The translations under genes and the position numbers were made by a program. Under the pieces are notes generated by a model. That model worked only from the letters and a program-made list of their open reading frames with translations. It searched no databases and was not told the origin of the DNA. Positions 27,106 to 37,480 of a stretch of 64,000 bases of DNA are shown piece after piece (the stretch's first letter is position 1; each line of letters opens with the position of its first letter). The stretch comes from Saccharopolyspora spinosa NRRL 18395 (GTDB taxonomy: Bacteria; Actinomycetota; Actinomycetes; Mycobacteriales; Pseudonocardiaceae): contig NZ_GL877878.1 of assembly GCF_000194155.1 (NCBI RefSeq), positions 564,032-628,031 of the forward strand, written 5' to 3'.

Positions 27106-30100
27106 ATGGCTTATCCCAAGGTTCGGTTCGGCGACGCCGGTGAGCGCGGCGTGGCTGCCCAGCCCGCGTTCCCCGAGATCGAGCGCCACGTGCTGGATTT
27201 CTGGGCCGACGACAAGACCTTCCAGGCCTCAGTACAGGCTCGCGAGACCGGCGCCAACGGCGCCAACGAGTTCGTCTTCTACGACGGGCCGCCGTTCGCC
27301 AACGGACTGCCGCACTACGGGCACCTGCTCACCGGCTACGTCAAGGACGTGGTGCCGCGCTACCAGACGATGCGCGGCCGCCGGGTGGAGCGCCGGTTCG
27401 GTTGGGACTGCCACGGGCTGCCCGCGGAGGTCGAGGCGGAGAAGCAGCTCGGCATCACCTCGAAGTCCGAGATCGAGACGATGGGCGTCGCCGCGTTCAA
27501 CGAGGCGTGCCGGACCTCGGTGCTGCGCTACACCTCCGACTGGGAGGCCTACGTCACCCGGCAGGCCCGGTGGGTGGACTTCGAGAACGACTACAAGACG
27601 CTCGACCTGGACTACATGGAAAGCGTCATGTGGGCGTTCAAGACCCTTTGGGACAAGGGTCTCGTCTACGAGGGCTTCCGGGTGCTCTGGTACTGCTGGC
27701 GCTGCGAGACGCCGCTGTCCAACACCGAAACGCGGATGGACGACGTCTACCGCCAGCGGCAGGACCCGGCGGTGACCGTGGGCCTGCGGCTCAACGCCCC
27801 GGGCAAGGCATTCGACGGCGCGCTGGCCCTGGTGTGGACGACGACGCCGTGGACGCTGCCGTCCAACCTGGCCGCCGCAGTGCACCCCGAGGTCGACTAC
27901 GTGCTCGTCGCGCCGGCCAACGGTGCCGAGCGGTATGTGCTGGCCGAAGCCCGGCTCGGCGCGTACGCGCGGGAGCTCGGCGAGGATGTGGTCGAGCACG
28001 TCGTGGCCCGGTTCAAGGGGACCGAGCTGCTCGGTACGAAGTACGCGCCGCCGTTCGACTTCTTCGCGGGGCGGGAGAACGCGCACCAGGTGCTGGCGGC
28101 CGACTATGTCACGACCGAGGACGGCACCGGTCTGGTGCACATCGCGCCAGCCTTCGGTGAAGAGGACAAGGTCGTCACCGACGCCGCGAACATCGAGCCG
28201 GTGATCCCGGTCGACGCGCACGGCAAATTCACCACCGAGGTCCCGCCGTACGAGGGGTTGCAGGTCTTCGAGGCCAACAAGCAGATCGTCCGGGACCTCA
28301 AGGAGACGGGCCTGCTGCTGCGGCACGAGACCTACGACCACCCGTACCCGCACTGCTGGCGCTGCGACAACGCGCTGATCCAGCGGGCGGTGTCGTCCTG
28401 GTTCGTGGCGGTCAGCCAGTTCAAGGACCGGATGGTCGAGCTGAACCAGCAGATCAACTGGGCGCCGGAGCACATCCGGGACGGGCAGTTCGGCAAGTGG
28501 CTGGAGAACGCCCGCGACTGGAACATCTCCCGGAACCGCTACTGGGGGTCGCCGATCCCGGTTTGGATCTCCGACGACCCGGCCTACCCGCGCACCGACG
28601 TCTACGGTTCGCTGGACGAGCTGGAACGCGACTTCGGGGTGCGCCCGACCAACCTGCACCGCCCGGAGGTCGACGAGCTGACCCGGCCGAACCCGGACGA
28701 CCCGACCGGGAAGTCGACGATGCGCCGGGTGCCGGAGGTGCTGGACTGCTGGTTCGAGTCCGGCTCGATGCCGTTCGCCCAGGTGCACTACCCCTTCGAG
28801 AACTCGGAGTGGTTCGAGCACCACTACCCGGGCGACTTCATCGTCGAGTACAACGGCCAGACTCGCGGCTGGTTCTACACGCTGCACGTGTTGGCGACCG
28901 CGCTGTTCGACCGCCCGGCCTTCGCCAACGTGCTGGCGCATGGCATCGTGCTGGGCCACGACGGACTGAAGATGTCCAAGTCCAAGCGCAACTACCCGGA
29001 CGTCAACGAGGTCTTCGACCGCGACGGCTCGGACGCGATGCGCTGGTTCCTGATGTCCAGCCCGATCCTGCGCGGCGGCGACCTGGTGGTCACCGAGCGC
29101 GGCATCCGGGACGCGGTGCGGCAGGCGGTGCTGCCGCTGTGGAACTCCTGGTACTTCCTGGCGCTGTACGCCAACGCCGAGGGCATCTCGGGCGAGTTCG
29201 AAGTGGGCAGCAAGCACGTGCTGGACCGCTACGTCCTGGCCAAGACCCACGAGCTGGTCGGCGACGTGCAGTCCGCATTGGACACCTTCGACCTCGCTGG
29301 GGCCTGCGCGGAGGTGCGCGACTTCCTCGAGGTGCTGACCAACTGGTACGTGCGGCGGTCGCGCGACCGCTTCTGGGCCGGTGACCAGGATGCCATCAAC
29401 ACGCTGCACACCGTGCTGGAGGTGACCTGCCGGGTGGTGGCGCCGCTGCTGCCGCTGACCGGCGAGGCGGTCTGGCGCGGGCTGACCGGCGGCCGCTCGG
29501 TGCACCTGGCGGACTGGCCCCTGGTTGACGAGTTGCCCGCGGACGCCGCGCTGGTGACCGCGATGGACGAGGTGCGCCAGGTGTGCTCGGCCGCGTCGGC
29601 GCTGCGCAAGTCCAACAAGCTGCGGGTGCGTTTGCCGCTGGCCAAGCTCGTGGTCGCCACCCCGGACGCGGAGGCGCTGCGGCCGTTCGCGGACCTGATC
29701 CGCGACGAGGTCAACGTCAAGGACCTAGAGCTGAGCACCGACGTCGCCGCGCACGGTCACTTCGAGATCGCGGTTAACGCGCGGGCCGCCGGTCCGCGGC
29801 TGGGCCGCGACGTGCAGAAGGTGATCAAGGCGGTGAAGTCCGGCGAGTGGCAGCGCACCGGGGGCACCGTGGTCGCGGCGGGTATCGAGTTGCAGGACGG
29901 CGAGTTCGAGGAGCGCCTGGTCTCCACCGATCCCGGCGCGGCCTCGCCGCTGCCCGGCGGCAAGGGGCTGGTGGTGCTGGACACCGAGGTGACCCCGGAA
30001 CTGGCGGCCGAAGGCCTGGCCCGCGACGTGGTGCGGGTCGTCCAGCAGGCCCGCAAGGAGGCGGATTTCCAGGTCTCCGACCGGATCACGGTGGCGATCT

Positions 30101-30258
30101 CGGCGCCGGCCGAGGTTCTGGCGGCCGTCGAGTCGCACCGCGACTTCATCGCGGGCGAAACCCTGGCGGACGCCGTCGAATCCGGCGACGTGGCGGACGG
30201 CTTCACCGGCAGTGTCGGTGAGGGCACCGCGATCAAGGTCGCCGTCACCAAGGTCTGA
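27106..30258 (+). CDS. ileS: Isoleucyl-tRNA synthetase
   Basis: Class I aminoacyl-tRNA synthetase that charges tRNA-Ile and edits Val. 1050 residues from ATG 27106, preceded by GAGGAG. The HIGH-type motif is PHYGH (near residue 69) and the second signature [10 protein letters not shown] is near residue 622. The large CP1 editing insert is present, with [18 protein letters not shown] and an editing-domain segment [17 protein letters not shown]. The C-terminal anticodon-binding domain follows; the sequence matches the eukaryote-like IleS type found in actinobacteria. Preceded by a T-box, followed by a repeat hairpin. Confidence 0.97.
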   Translation: MAYPKVRFGDAGERGVAAQPAFPEIERHVLDFWADDKTFQASVQARETGANGANEFVFYDGPPFANGLPHYGHLLTGYVKDVVPRYQTMRGRRVERRFGWDCHGLPAEVEAEKQLGITSKSEIETMGVAAFNEACRTSVLRYTSDWEAYVTRQARWVDFENDYKTLDLDYMESVMWAFKTLWDKGLVYEGFRVLWYCWRCETPLSNTETRMDDVYRQRQDPAVTVGLRLNAPGKAFDGALALVWTTTPWTLPSNLAAAVHPEVDYVLVAPANGAERYVLAEARLGAYARELGEDVVEHVVARFKGTELLGTKYAPPFDFFAGRENAHQVLAADYVTTEDGTGLVHIAPAFGEEDKVVTDAANIEPVIPVDAHGKFTTEVPPYEGLQVFEANKQIVRDLKETGLLLRHETYDHPYPHCWRCDNALIQRAVSSWFVAVSQFKDRMVELNQQINWAPEHIRDGQFGKWLENARDWNISRNRYWGSPIPVWISDDPAYPRTDVYGSLDELERDFGVRPTNLHRPEVDELTRPNPDDPTGKSTMRRVPEVLDCWFESGSMPFAQVHYPFENSEWFEHHYPGDFIVEYNGQTRGWFYTLHVLATALFDRPAFANVLAHGIVLGHDGLKMSKSKRNYPDVNEVFDRDGSDAMRWFLMSSPILRGGDLVVTERGIRDAVRQAVLPLWNSWYFLALYANAEGISGEFEVGSKHVLDRYVLAKTHELVGDVQSALDTFDLAGACAEVRDFLEVLTNWYVRRSRDRFWAGDQDAINTLHTVLEVTCRVVAPLLPLTGEAVWRGLTGGRSVHLADWPLVDELPADAALVTAMDEVRQVCSAASALRKSNKLRVRLPLAKLVVATPDAEALRPFADLIRDEVNVKDLELSTDVAAHGHFEIAVNARAAGPRLGRDVQKVIKAVKSGEWQRTGGTVVAAGIELQDGEFEERLVSTDPGAASPLPGGKGLVVLDTEVTPELAAEGLARDVVRVVQQARKEADFQVSDRITVAISAPAEVLAAVESHRDFIAGETLADAVESGDVADGFTGSVGEGTAIKVAVTKV

Positions 30259-30319
30259 TCTGCACGCCCGGGTGGCACCGGCGACGAGCGCGGTGTCGCT
30301 TGGGTGTCGTGGTGGTGGT

Positions 30320-30374
30320 TGATGCGAACGGCCTGTTCGCGCCATCTACTGACGCGAACAGGCCGTTCGCTTCA
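30320..30374. repeat. Dispersed hairpin repeat family 2, copy 1
   Basis: 22-bp inverted repeat with one mismatch; the arm at 30320-30341 contains GCGAACGGCCTGTTCGCG and pairs with 30353-30374. The loop is CCATCTACTGA. It lies 62 bases after ileS and may terminate it. A second copy at 40459-40513 shares both arms and a similar loop. Confidence 0.8.
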
Positions 30375-30549
30375 CATCAACACTCCCGGTGTTTCGGGTG
30401 GCGTTGGCGAGGGTGGCGCCACCCGGGCGTGCAGCTGTGACCGTCGTGCGGGTGTCGAGATCGCCACGCGGGCGCCGTGTGACGGAGATCGCTCCCACGG
30501 TTCGGGAATGGTGTTGCCTGCGGTGCGGGCGGTTTCCTAAAGTGCTGGG

Positions 30550-30680
30550 TCGAAGGTCATGAGCGCCAGCGTCAAGCCCCGGCTTGCTGGCCGGCAACCC
30601 TCCAACCGCGGTGGGGTGCCCCGGGTGAAGACCTGGCCGGTCGTGCAGGGCGATCCGGCAAGCGCGGACCCCTCTGGGCG
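30550..30680 (+). ncRNA. SAM-IV riboswitch
   Basis: The segment GCCAGCGTCAAGCCCCGGCT and the following CTGGCCGGCAACCCTCC, CGGTGGGGTGCCCCGGGTG match the conserved core of the actinobacterial SAM-IV S-adenosylmethionine riboswitch. It lies directly upstream of a class V aminotransferase gene. A hairpin (GGACCC at 30666 with GGGTCC) sits between the aptamer and the ribosome site GAGGAGG, which suggests control of translation or transcription by SAM. Recognised from memory of the consensus; a covariance search would confirm. Confidence 0.85.
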
Positions 30681-30709
30681 GGTCCGATGAGGCCCCCGAG
30701 GAGGCCGTC

Positions 30710-32047
30710 ATGTCGTCCGCCGTCATCGAAATCCCGGTGCAGTCCAATGTGGACTACCGGATTCCCGCCGTGGTCGGCGGTGCGCTGCAGGTCCCGCTGG
30801 TCAACGGCCAGCGCATCGGATACGCGAATCTCGATCACGCGGCCAGCGCGCCATGTCTCGAGTCCGTGCAGTCGGCGGTGAACGAGCTGCTGCCCTGGTA
30901 CGCGAGCGTGCACCGCGGCGCGGGGTTCGCCTCCCAGGTGTGCACCCGGGTCTACGAGGGAGCGCGCGACGAGCTGCGGAACTTCGTCGGCGCCCGTCAC
31001 ACCGACTCGGTGATCTTCACCCGCAACACGACCGACGCCCTGAACCTGCTGGGACGCACGCTGCCGCGCGGCACGTCCGTCGTGGTCTTCGACACCGAGC
31101 ACCACGCCGCGCTGCTGCCCTGGACCGGCCCACGGGTGCGCCGCCTGCCCGCGCCGGAGACGCCGGCGGATGCCATCGCCGCGCTCGACGCCGCGCTGGC
31201 CGACTGCCCAGAAGGACCGCGGCTCGCGGTGATCACGGGTGCCTCCAACGTCACCGGGGAGCTGTGGCCCGTCGCGGAGCTGGCGCGGGTGGCTCGCCGT
31301 CGCGGGGCTCGCACGGTTCTCGACGCCGCGCAGCTCGCGCCGCACCGGCCGGTCCGGATCAGCGAGCTCGACATCGACTACGTGGCGATCTCGGGGCACA
31401 AGCTCTACGCGCCGTTCGGTGCGGGCGCGCTGATCGGCCGCGCGGACTGGCTCAACGCCGCCGAGCCGTACCTGGCGGGCGGCGGCGCGACCCGTTTTGT
31501 GCAGGAGCGGTCGGTCAGCTGGACGACCGGGCCGGAGCGGCACGAGGCGGGCTCGCCGAACACCGTCGGCGTCCACGCGTTGGCCAAGGCCTGCAAGACG
31601 CTCGCGGCGAACTGGACGGACGTCATCGAGCACGAGGAAGCGCTGCTGCAACGGCTGCGGGCCGGGCTGCGCGGTGTGCCGGGGCTGCGCGAACTCCGCC
31701 TGTTCGACGCCGATCACGACCGGGTCGGCGTGGTGAGCTTCACCGTCGACGGTCAGGACCCGGGCGTGCTGGCTGCGGCGCTTTCCGCGGAGCACGGCAT
31801 CGGCGTCCGCGACGGCTTGTTCTGCGCGCACGTGGCCACGCGGCGGCTGCTCTCGCAGGCGGGCTCGGACACCGAGCGCGCGGTCCGCGTCAGCGTCGGG
31901 CTGGGCAGCACGGCGGAACACGTCGACCGCCTCGTGAACGCGCTGCGGCGGCTGGTGACCGAAGGCCCGACGTGGCGCTACGAGCAGGTCGACGGCCGCT
32001 GGGTGCCAGCCGACGACCCGCGCCCCGCGCCCGCCTTCCTCGACTGA
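30710..32047 (+). CDS. Class V aminotransferase / cysteine desulfurase-like protein
   Basis: PLP enzyme of the NifS/Csd fold, 445 residues from ATG 30710 with GAGGAGG upstream. The PLP lysine is in AISGHKLYAPFGAG (near residue 231); YANLDHAASAPCLE opens the domain; TRNTTDALN and DTEHHAALLPW are the phosphate and His/substrate motifs. A SAM-IV riboswitch precedes it, so it should be switched by SAM, pointing to sulfur amino-acid metabolism (for example cysteine/homocysteine sulfur transfer). The exact substrate cannot be read from sequence. Terminator hairpin follows. Confidence 0.9.
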   Translation: MSSAVIEIPVQSNVDYRIPAVVGGALQVPLVNGQRIGYANLDHAASAPCLESVQSAVNELLPWYASVHRGAGFASQVCTRVYEGARDELRNFVGARHTDSVIFTRNTTDALNLLGRTLPRGTSVVVFDTEHHAALLPWTGPRVRRLPAPETPADAIAALDAALADCPEGPRLAVITGASNVTGELWPVAELARVARRRGARTVLDAAQLAPHRPVRISELDIDYVAISGHKLYAPFGAGALIGRADWLNAAEPYLAGGGATRFVQERSVSWTTGPERHEAGSPNTVGVHALAKACKTLAANWTDVIEHEEALLQRLRAGLRGVPGLRELRLFDADHDRVGVVSFTVDGQDPGVLAAALSAEHGIGVRDGLFCAHVATRRLLSQAGSDTERAVRVSVGLGSTAEHVDRLVNALRRLVTEGPTWRYEQVDGRWVPADDPRPAPAFLD

Positions 32048-32072
32048 CCGGGGCTCCGCTTCGCCTGGTCAC

Positions 32073-32122
32073 GACCCGTGAGTGAGTTTCGGCGTCATAG
32101 CACCCGAAAGCACTCACGGGTC
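32073..32122 (+). terminator. Terminator hairpin after the aminotransferase gene
   Basis: GACCCGTGAGTGAGTTTCGG (32073-32092) pairs with 32104-32122 with one bulged base; loop of 11 bases. It lies 26 bases after the stop codon. The sequence ends inside the start of the dispersed repeat copy B. Confidence 0.75.
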
Positions 32123-32330
32123 CTGTTCTTTGTCTTTGAAGCGCCGAAGGCGCTTAGCCCACACTCGCAACTTGCACCCCCGCGGTTCTCAGGCCGTGCC
32201 CATCCCGTCGGGGTACTTGGCGAGGCCAGTCCCCGGCGTGGCGTAGTGGTCATGCATGAGTCGGGGTTCCCGGAGTCCTGTCGGCGTCTGAGGTTCCGCT
32301 ACCTGCACCGCCGCGCAAATGAGTTGGGAA
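32119..32330 (+). repeat. Dispersed repeat family 1, copy B (long form)
   Basis: About 210 bases. Left part: TTCTTTGTCTTTGAAGCG with a GCGC-CGAAG-GCGC hairpin, then CTTGCACCCCCGCGGTTCTC. Right part: GAGTCGGGGTTCCCGGAGTC and GGCGTCTGAGGTTCCGCTAC. The left part is shared with copies D and E, the right part with A, C and D. It fills most of the gap between the aminotransferase gene and lspA. Confidence 0.75.
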
Positions 32331-32401
32331 ACAGCCCAACGGTTAACGGGCGGATCGCGGGAGTGGTCCTGCCGAACCGGGTGCGGGCGGGTTCAGGGAC
32401 A

Positions 32402-33052
32402 ATGGTGGTCGTGAGCACCGAGCAGTCCTCCCCGAGGGAGTCCTCAGCAGAGCAGGCAGGCACCGAGCCGACCGCCGCGGAACAGGCGTCCGAGACGCCG
32501 ACCGGGGCGGCGGAGGAGTCGCCCAAACGCGGGTCCGGGAAGCTGCTCGGGTTGTTGGGCGGGGTCGCCGTGGTGGCCCTGGGAGTCGACATCCTCACCA
32601 AGGTCGCCGTCGTAGCGAACTTGGAGGGCAACCCGCCGGTCAAGCTGTTCGGCGGCCTGCTCTACCTCGACGTGCTGCGCAACCCCGGTGCCGCGTTCTC
32701 GCTGGCCACCGGCATGACGTGGCTGCTCGCGGTGCTCGCGATAGCCGTCGTCGGGGTGATCATCTGGCTGGCGCCGAAGCTGCGCTCGCCGGGTTGGGCG
32801 GTGGGCCTCGGCCTGGTGCTCGGCGGGGCCTGCGGCAACCTGGTCGACCGGATCTTCCGCGCCCCCGGCCCGCTACAGGGACACGTGGTGGACTTCCTGT
32901 CGGTGTTCGCGCCGGGTGGCACGGTGTGGCCAGTGTTCAACGTCGCCGACTCGTGCATCGTCTGCGGCGGCATCCTGGTCGTGCTGATGTCGCTGCTGGG
33001 CCGCGACTACGACGGCACGGTGCACCGCAAGAAGAAGGCTTCGGAGTCGTGA
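32402..33052 (+). CDS. lspA: Lipoprotein signal peptidase LspA
   Basis: Aspartyl membrane protease that removes signal peptides from prolipoproteins. 216 residues from ATG 32402 (GTG 32411 is possible). An N-terminal Ala/Glu/Thr-rich extension of about 45 residues precedes four membrane segments. The catalytic Asp residues are in GNLVDRIF and [11 protein letters not shown]; the NPGAAFSLA motif is also typical. It overlaps the rluD start by GTGA; this lspA-rluD pair is widespread. It should process the two lipoproteins encoded in this window. Confidence 0.95.
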   Translation: MVVVSTEQSSPRESSAEQAGTEPTAAEQASETPTGAAEESPKRGSGKLLGLLGGVAVVALGVDILTKVAVVANLEGNPPVKLFGGLLYLDVLRNPGAAFSLATGMTWLLAVLAIAVVGVIIWLAPKLRSPGWAVGLGLVLGGACGNLVDRIFRAPGPLQGHVVDFLSVFAPGGTVWPVFNVADSCIVCGGILVVLMSLLGRDYDGTVHRKKKASES

Positions 33053-33978
33053 GCGACCTCCGAACGCTGCCGGTTCCCGAGGGGCTGGACGGCATGCGGG
33101 TGGACGCGGGCCTCTCGAAGCTGCTGGGCCTGTCCCGCAGTGCCGTCGCCTCGCTGGCGGAATCCGGTGACGTGCTCGTCGACGGCAACCCGGCCGGCAA
33201 GTCGGACCGGTTGGCCGCCGGGGCGTGGCTGGAGGTGACGCTGCCGCCGGCGCAACAGCCGCTGCAGGTCGTCGCGGTGCCGGTGGAGGGGCTACGGATC
33301 CTGCACCAGGACGACGACATCGTCGTGGTGGACAAGCCGGTCGGCGTCGCGGTGCACCCGAGCCCCGGCTGGGAAGGGCCGACGGTGGTCGGCGGGCTCG
33401 CCGCGGCTGGCGTGCGCATCGCGACTTCCGGGGCCTCCGAGCGGCAGGGCGTCGTGCACCGGCTGGACGCGGGCACCACCGGTGTCATGGTCGTCGCCAA
33501 GAGCGAGAACGCGTACTCAGTGCTCAAGCGCGCCTTCAAGGAACGCACCGTCGACAAGCGGTACCACGCGGTGGTGCAGGGGCACCCGGACCCGAGCCGC
33601 GGCACCATCGACGCGCCGATCGACCGGCATCCGCGCCACGACTACAAGTTCGCGGTCGTCACCGGCGGCAAGCCCAGCATCACCCACTACGAGACGGTGG
33701 AGGCCTTCCGCGCGGCATCACTGGTCGACGTGAAGCTCGAAACCGGGCGCACGCACCAGATCCGGGTGCACTTCGCGGCGATCAAGCACCCCTGCGTCGG
33801 CGACCTGACCTACGGCGCGGACCCGGTGCTGGCCCGGCGGCTCGCCATCACCAGGCAGTGGTTGCACGCGCGCAGCCTCTCGTTCGAGCACCCGTCCGGC
33901 GGCTGGGCCACCTTCGAGAGCCAGTACCCCGCCGATCTCCAGCACGCGCTGGACGAGCTCCGCGACCAGGACGGTTGA
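33049..33978 (+). CDS. rluD: Ribosomal large-subunit pseudouridine synthase (RluD type)
   Basis: Makes pseudouridines in 23S rRNA. 309 residues from GTG 33049, overlapping the lspA stop. An S4 RNA-binding domain covers about residues 12-75 ([36 protein letters not shown]); the catalytic Asp is in [18 protein letters not shown] near residue 140, followed by the KRYHAVVQG and [12 protein letters not shown] motifs. Length and order are normal. Confidence 0.95.
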   Translation: MSDLRTLPVPEGLDGMRVDAGLSKLLGLSRSAVASLAESGDVLVDGNPAGKSDRLAAGAWLEVTLPPAQQPLQVVAVPVEGLRILHQDDDIVVVDKPVGVAVHPSPGWEGPTVVGGLAAAGVRIATSGASERQGVVHRLDAGTTGVMVVAKSENAYSVLKRAFKERTVDKRYHAVVQGHPDPSRGTIDAPIDRHPRHDYKFAVVTGGKPSITHYETVEAFRAASLVDVKLETGRTHQIRVHFAAIKHPCVGDLTYGADPVLARRLAITRQWLHARSLSFEHPSGGWATFESQYPADLQHALDELRDQDG

Positions 33979-34023
33979 GCCGGGTACGGTGTCGGGCAAG
34001 CCTGTTACGAGCAAGGGGGCTTG

Positions 34024-34323
34024 ATGGCACAGTCGAGATCGTTCGAGGGGTCGGACGAGCCGACGCCGCCTACGGGCATCCCGGTGGTCGACCCGGGACC
34101 CGACGCGGAGACCCCGCCGACCGGTTTCACCGGCCTCGGCGACGTCATCAGCGCGGAGGACATCGGCACGGCGCCGCCGTCGGTGTTCGGCGCCCCAGAA
34201 CCGGAGGGTTCGCGGGGCGACGCGGGGGACTGGCCGAAGCTCGAGTACCGCAGCCGCAACAAGCCAGAACGCCCCAAGCGCAACAACCCGCTGAACTTCT
34301 TCCGCCGGAACAAGGACGCGTGA
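34024..34323 (+). CDS. Small acidic Pro-rich hypothetical protein
   Basis: 99 residues from ATG 34024, behind AAGGGGG. The first 75 residues are rich in Pro, Gly, Asp and Glu and likely disordered; the C-terminal 25 residues are strongly basic (RSRNKPERPKRNNPLNFFRR). Bipolar charge suggests binding to nucleic acid, membrane or a protein partner, but no family is recognised. It stands alone between rluD and the convergent transhydrogenase operon. Confidence 0.65.
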   Translation: MAQSRSFEGSDEPTPPTGIPVVDPGPDAETPPTGFTGLGDVISAEDIGTAPPSVFGAPEPEGSRGDAGDWPKLEYRSRNKPERPKRNNPLNFFRRNKDA

Positions 34324-34371
34324 GCCTTCCGGGCAGCCGCAGCAGCCCAAGTGGCTCACGGCTGCGACCGC

Positions 34372-35754
34372 CTACAGCGCTTTGAGCTCTTCGACCACTT
34401 CTCGGACCGAGGACTTCGCATCGCCGAAGAGCATCGCGGTCTTCTGGTCGGTGTAGAGCGGGTTGTCCACTCCCGCGAAACCCGCTCGCATCGAGCGCTT
34501 CAGGACGATGACCGCCTTCGCCTGGTCGACGTTGAGGATCGGCATGCCGTAGATCGGCGAGTTCGGGTCGGTTCGGGCCGCCGGGTTGGTGACGTCGTTG
34601 GCGCCGATCACCAGCGCGACGTCGGTGCGGGCGAACTCGTCGTTGATCTCGTCCATCTCCTTCAGCTGCTCGTAGGGCACGTCCGCTTCGGCGAGCAGCA
34701 CATTCATGTGGCCAGGCATCCGGCCCGCGACCGGGTGGATCGCGTAGTCGACGACGACCCCCTTGTCCACCAACAACTTCGCCATGTCCTGCACGGCGTG
34801 CTGGGCCTGCGCGACCGCCATGCCGTAGCCCGGCACCACGATCACCTGACCCGCGTAGGCGAGTTGGACCGCCACGTCCGCCGCGCTGACCGAGCGCACC
34901 GTACCGCCGCCGGTGATTGCCGGTGCCGCCGTCTCGGCGCCGCCGAACCCACCGGCCACGATCGACGGGATCGACCTGTTCATCGCCTTGGCCATCTGGT
35001 CGGTGAGGATCGAACCCGACGCACCCACCAGCATGCCCGCCACGATCATCGCGGTGTTGCTCAACGCCAGTCCGGCCGCCGCCGCGGACAGCCCGGTGAA
35101 CGCGTTGAGCAGCGACACCACCACCGGCATGTCGGCCCCGCCGATCGGCAGCACCACCGCTATCCCGGCCAGCCCCGCCAGCACCAGCACCGCCACCAGC
35201 AGCAGTTCGGCGCTGCCGCCCAGCCCGATCGCCACGGCGCAGCCGACCGCCCCGGCCAGCAGCAGCACGTTCAGCGGCATCTGCAGGCGGCCGACGGTGA
35301 TCGGGCGGCCCGGCACGATCTCCTGAAGCTTGCCGAAGGCGACCAGTGAGCCCCAGAACGAGATCGATCCGATGATCGCCGCGAACAGCGTCGCGATCGC
35401 CACGTTGACGGGTTCGCCCTGGAAACCGGTGGTCTCCCGGAACTCCACCCATGCGGTCAGCGCCACCGCGCCGCCGCCGACGCCGTTGAACAGCGCGACC
35501 ATCTGCGGCATCGCGGTCATCTTCACCCGCCGCGCGGCCGGTACGCCGATGACCGTGCCGATCACCAGGCCCAACACGATCAGCCACCAGTTGCTCAGGC
35601 CCGGGGTGAGCAGCGTGGCGACGACGGCGACCACCATGCCGGCCGCGGCGATGGCGTTGCCCCGCACCGCGGTGCGCGGGCCGGTCAGCCCCATCAGGCC
35701 GTAGATGAACAGCGCGAACGCCAGAATGTAGAGCACCGCTCGCAGCGTGATCAC
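34372..35754 (-). CDS. pntB: NAD(P) transhydrogenase subunit beta
   Basis: Proton-translocating transhydrogenase, beta chain: eight or nine membrane helices followed by the NADP(H)-binding domain III. 460 residues from GTG 35754, overlapping the preceding stop. NADP-site motifs include VIVVPGYGMAVAQAQHAV, HPVAGRMPGHMNVLLAEA and VIGANDVTNPAA; the final ESGMRAGF-like segment is seen as KRSMRAGFAGVDNPL. It is the last gene of a three-gene operon (pntAa-pntAb-pntB). The enzyme makes NADPH from NADH using the proton gradient. Confidence 0.96.
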   Translation of the reverse strand: MITLRAVLYILAFALFIYGLMGLTGPRTAVRGNAIAAAGMVVAVVATLLTPGLSNWWLIVLGLVIGTVIGVPAARRVKMTAMPQMVALFNGVGGGAVALTAWVEFRETTGFQGEPVNVAIATLFAAIIGSISFWGSLVAFGKLQEIVPGRPITVGRLQMPLNVLLLAGAVGCAVAIGLGGSAELLLVAVLVLAGLAGIAVVLPIGGADMPVVVSLLNAFTGLSAAAAGLALSNTAMIVAGMLVGASGSILTDQMAKAMNRSIPSIVAGGFGGAETAAPAITGGGTVRSVSAADVAVQLAYAGQVIVVPGYGMAVAQAQHAVQDMAKLLVDKGVVVDYAIHPVAGRMPGHMNVLLAEADVPYEQLKEMDEINDEFARTDVALVIGANDVTNPAARTDPNSPIYGMPILNVDQAKAVIVLKRSMRAGFAGVDNPLYTDQKTAMLFGDAKSSVREVVEELKAL

Positions 35755-36056
35755 TTTTCGGCACCCTTCCGCACTGCGGCGGGCTTTCGCTTGAACATGC
35801 CCAGCATCCGGTCGGTGACCAGGAAACCGCCGACCACGTTGATGGTCCCGAACACGATGGCCAGCAACGCCAGCAGCTGCGACGCGACACTGTCCACACC
35901 GGACCCGAGCACCAGCACGCCGCCGAGCAGCACGATGCCGTGGATCGCGTTGGTGCCGGACATCAGCGGGGTGTGCAGTGTGTTCGGCACCTTCGAGATC
36001 ACCGCGAAGCCGACGAACCCCGCCAGCACCAGAACGGCCAGATCTGCCAAGAACAT
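35751..36056 (-). CDS. pntAb: NAD(P) transhydrogenase subunit alpha, membrane part
   Basis: 101 residues from ATG 36056, preceded by GGAGGAGG; longer in-frame starts overlap the intercistronic hairpin and are rejected. Three membrane helices (LAVLVLAGFVGFAVISKV, AIHGIVLLGGVLVLG, LLALLAIVFGTINVVGGF) and the motif HTPLMSGTNAIHGI are typical of the split PntA C-terminal part. The C-terminal tail is basic. The three-polypeptide arrangement is usual in actinobacteria and alphaproteobacteria. Confidence 0.95.
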   Translation of the reverse strand: MFLADLAVLVLAGFVGFAVISKVPNTLHTPLMSGTNAIHGIVLLGGVLVLGSGVDSVASQLLALLAIVFGTINVVGGFLVTDRMLGMFKRKPAAVRKGAEK

Positions 36057-36089
36057 CGCTCCTCCTCCCGTTCGCCTGGAAGTGGTCGG

Positions 36090-36136
36090 GTGAGGAGCAC
36101 CCGTGACCGGGCAACTGGGCCACGGGTGCCCCTCAC
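36090..36136 (-). other. Intercistronic hairpin in the pnt operon
   Basis: GTGAGGAGCACCCGTG (36090-36105) pairs with 36121-36136 (one mismatch), loop of 15 bases, lying between the pntAa stop and the pntAb ribosome site. It may attenuate or protect the mRNA and sets the ratio of subunits. The sequence resembles the hairpins at 19827 and 53997. Confidence 0.6.
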
Positions 36137-36150
36137 CTCGTCGTCGACGG

Positions 36151-37251
36151 TCATGTCGGGTCCGGTCGGCTGACACAGGTAGCGGCCAGGATCTCGTCCG
36201 TGAAGTCCGGTACGAAGCGCCCGTCGACGATCATCAGCTCCAGTAGTGCCTGCACGTTCCGGGCGTAGAGCTCGCTGGCGTGCTCCGGCATCGCGGCCGG
36301 AAGATTCAGCGGGGCGGCGATGGTGATCTCGTGGCGGACCACGGTGCTGCCGGGCTCGCTGAGCTCGCAATTGCCGCCGGCCGCCCCCGCGAGGTCGACG
36401 ATCACGCTGCCCGGCCGCATTCGGCGCACCGCGTCGGCCGGGACCAGCATCGGGGCCGGCCGGCCCGGCACCAGGGCGGTGGTGATCACGACGTCGAAGC
36501 CCGCGATCGCCGCGTTGAGGCGGTGGGCCTGCTCGGCGCGCTCGGCAGCCGTCAGCTCCCGGGCGTAGCCGCCCTCGCCGACCGCCGAAACGCCCAGGTC
36601 CAGCCACTTCGCGCCCACCGAGCGCACCTGGTCGGCGACCTCCGGTCGCACGTCGTAGCCGGTGGTGCGGGCGCCGAGCCGCTTCGCGGTCGCCAGCGCC
36701 TGCAGCCCGGCCACCCCCACGCCGAGCACCAGCGCCGACGCGGGCTTCACGGTGCCCGCCGCGGTGGTCAGCATCGGGAAGAACCGGGTGCACTCGCTCG
36801 CCGCCAGCAGCACAGCCCGGTACCCGGAGACGTTGGCCTGGGAGGACAGCGCGTCCATCGACTGGGCCCGGGAGATGCGCGGCACCGACTCCAGCGCGAA
36901 GCCCAGCACCCCGGCGGCCCGCAGCCGTCCGGCGATGTCCGGGTCCGTCAACGGCGCGAGGAAGCCGAGCAGCGCCGAGCCGGGGGACAGCCGGCCGATC
37001 TCCGCTTCGGTCGGCGCGTTCACCTTGACCACGACATCGGCGGACCAGGGATCACCGATGGTCGCGCCGGCCTTGGTGAACGCTTCGTCCGGGATAAGCG
37101 CGGCCTGCCCGGCGCAGGTCTCGACCACGACGCCGAGCCCCTGCGCGCACAGCCGCTCCACCACGCCCGGGACGAGCGCGACCCGGCGTTCGCCGGGCAC
37201 CGTTTCGCGCGGGACACCGACGCTGGTGCGACCGCTCTCCGGAGAGGTCAT
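36151..37251 (-). CDS. pntAa: NAD(P) transhydrogenase subunit alpha, NAD-binding part
   Basis: Domain I of the transhydrogenase, 366 residues from ATG 37251; CTGGAG lies just upstream. VGVPRETVPGERRVALVPG is the N-terminal motif shared with alanine dehydrogenase; the Rossmann loop is LVLGVGVAGLQALATAKRLGA; RPAPMLVPADAVRRMRPGSVIVDLA is also typical. First gene of the pnt operon, 94 bases before pntAb. Confidence 0.95.
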   Translation of the reverse strand: MTSPESGRTSVGVPRETVPGERRVALVPGVVERLCAQGLGVVVETCAGQAALIPDEAFTKAGATIGDPWSADVVVKVNAPTEAEIGRLSPGSALLGFLAPLTDPDIAGRLRAAGVLGFALESVPRISRAQSMDALSSQANVSGYRAVLLAASECTRFFPMLTTAAGTVKPASALVLGVGVAGLQALATAKRLGARTTGYDVRPEVADQVRSVGAKWLDLGVSAVGEGGYARELTAAERAEQAHRLNAAIAGFDVVITTALVPGRPAPMLVPADAVRRMRPGSVIVDLAGAAGGNCELSEPGSTVVRHEITIAAPLNLPAAMPEHASELYARNVQALLELMIVDGRFVPDFTDEILAATCVSRPDPT

Positions 37252-37480
37252 GACTCCAGCTCTCCACACCGCAGCGCAAACCGCAAGGCCACACGCCCGT
37301 TCGCCCCGGCGGATCACTAGGACAGACGCAAAGCCGTCCCGGAATTACCGGCCGAGCGCCTCGCTCGGACCGCGTTTACCCCGTCGGCCGGGCGCCGATT
37401 TCGGGCGAAATCGGCGGCACACCGCTGCGCGCGAGACGGAAGTCGAGGGCATCTGGGCAACCGCGGCACCCGACCGCTCG
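37252..37480. other. Promoter region of the pnt operon and 3' end of the upstream gene
   Basis: No gene is seen in these 229 bases. They contain a 22-base near-perfect hairpin (37394-37415, arms GCCGATTTCG and CGAAATCGGC), which is a likely terminator for the upstream minus-strand gene at 37481-38482. Confidence 0.55.
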
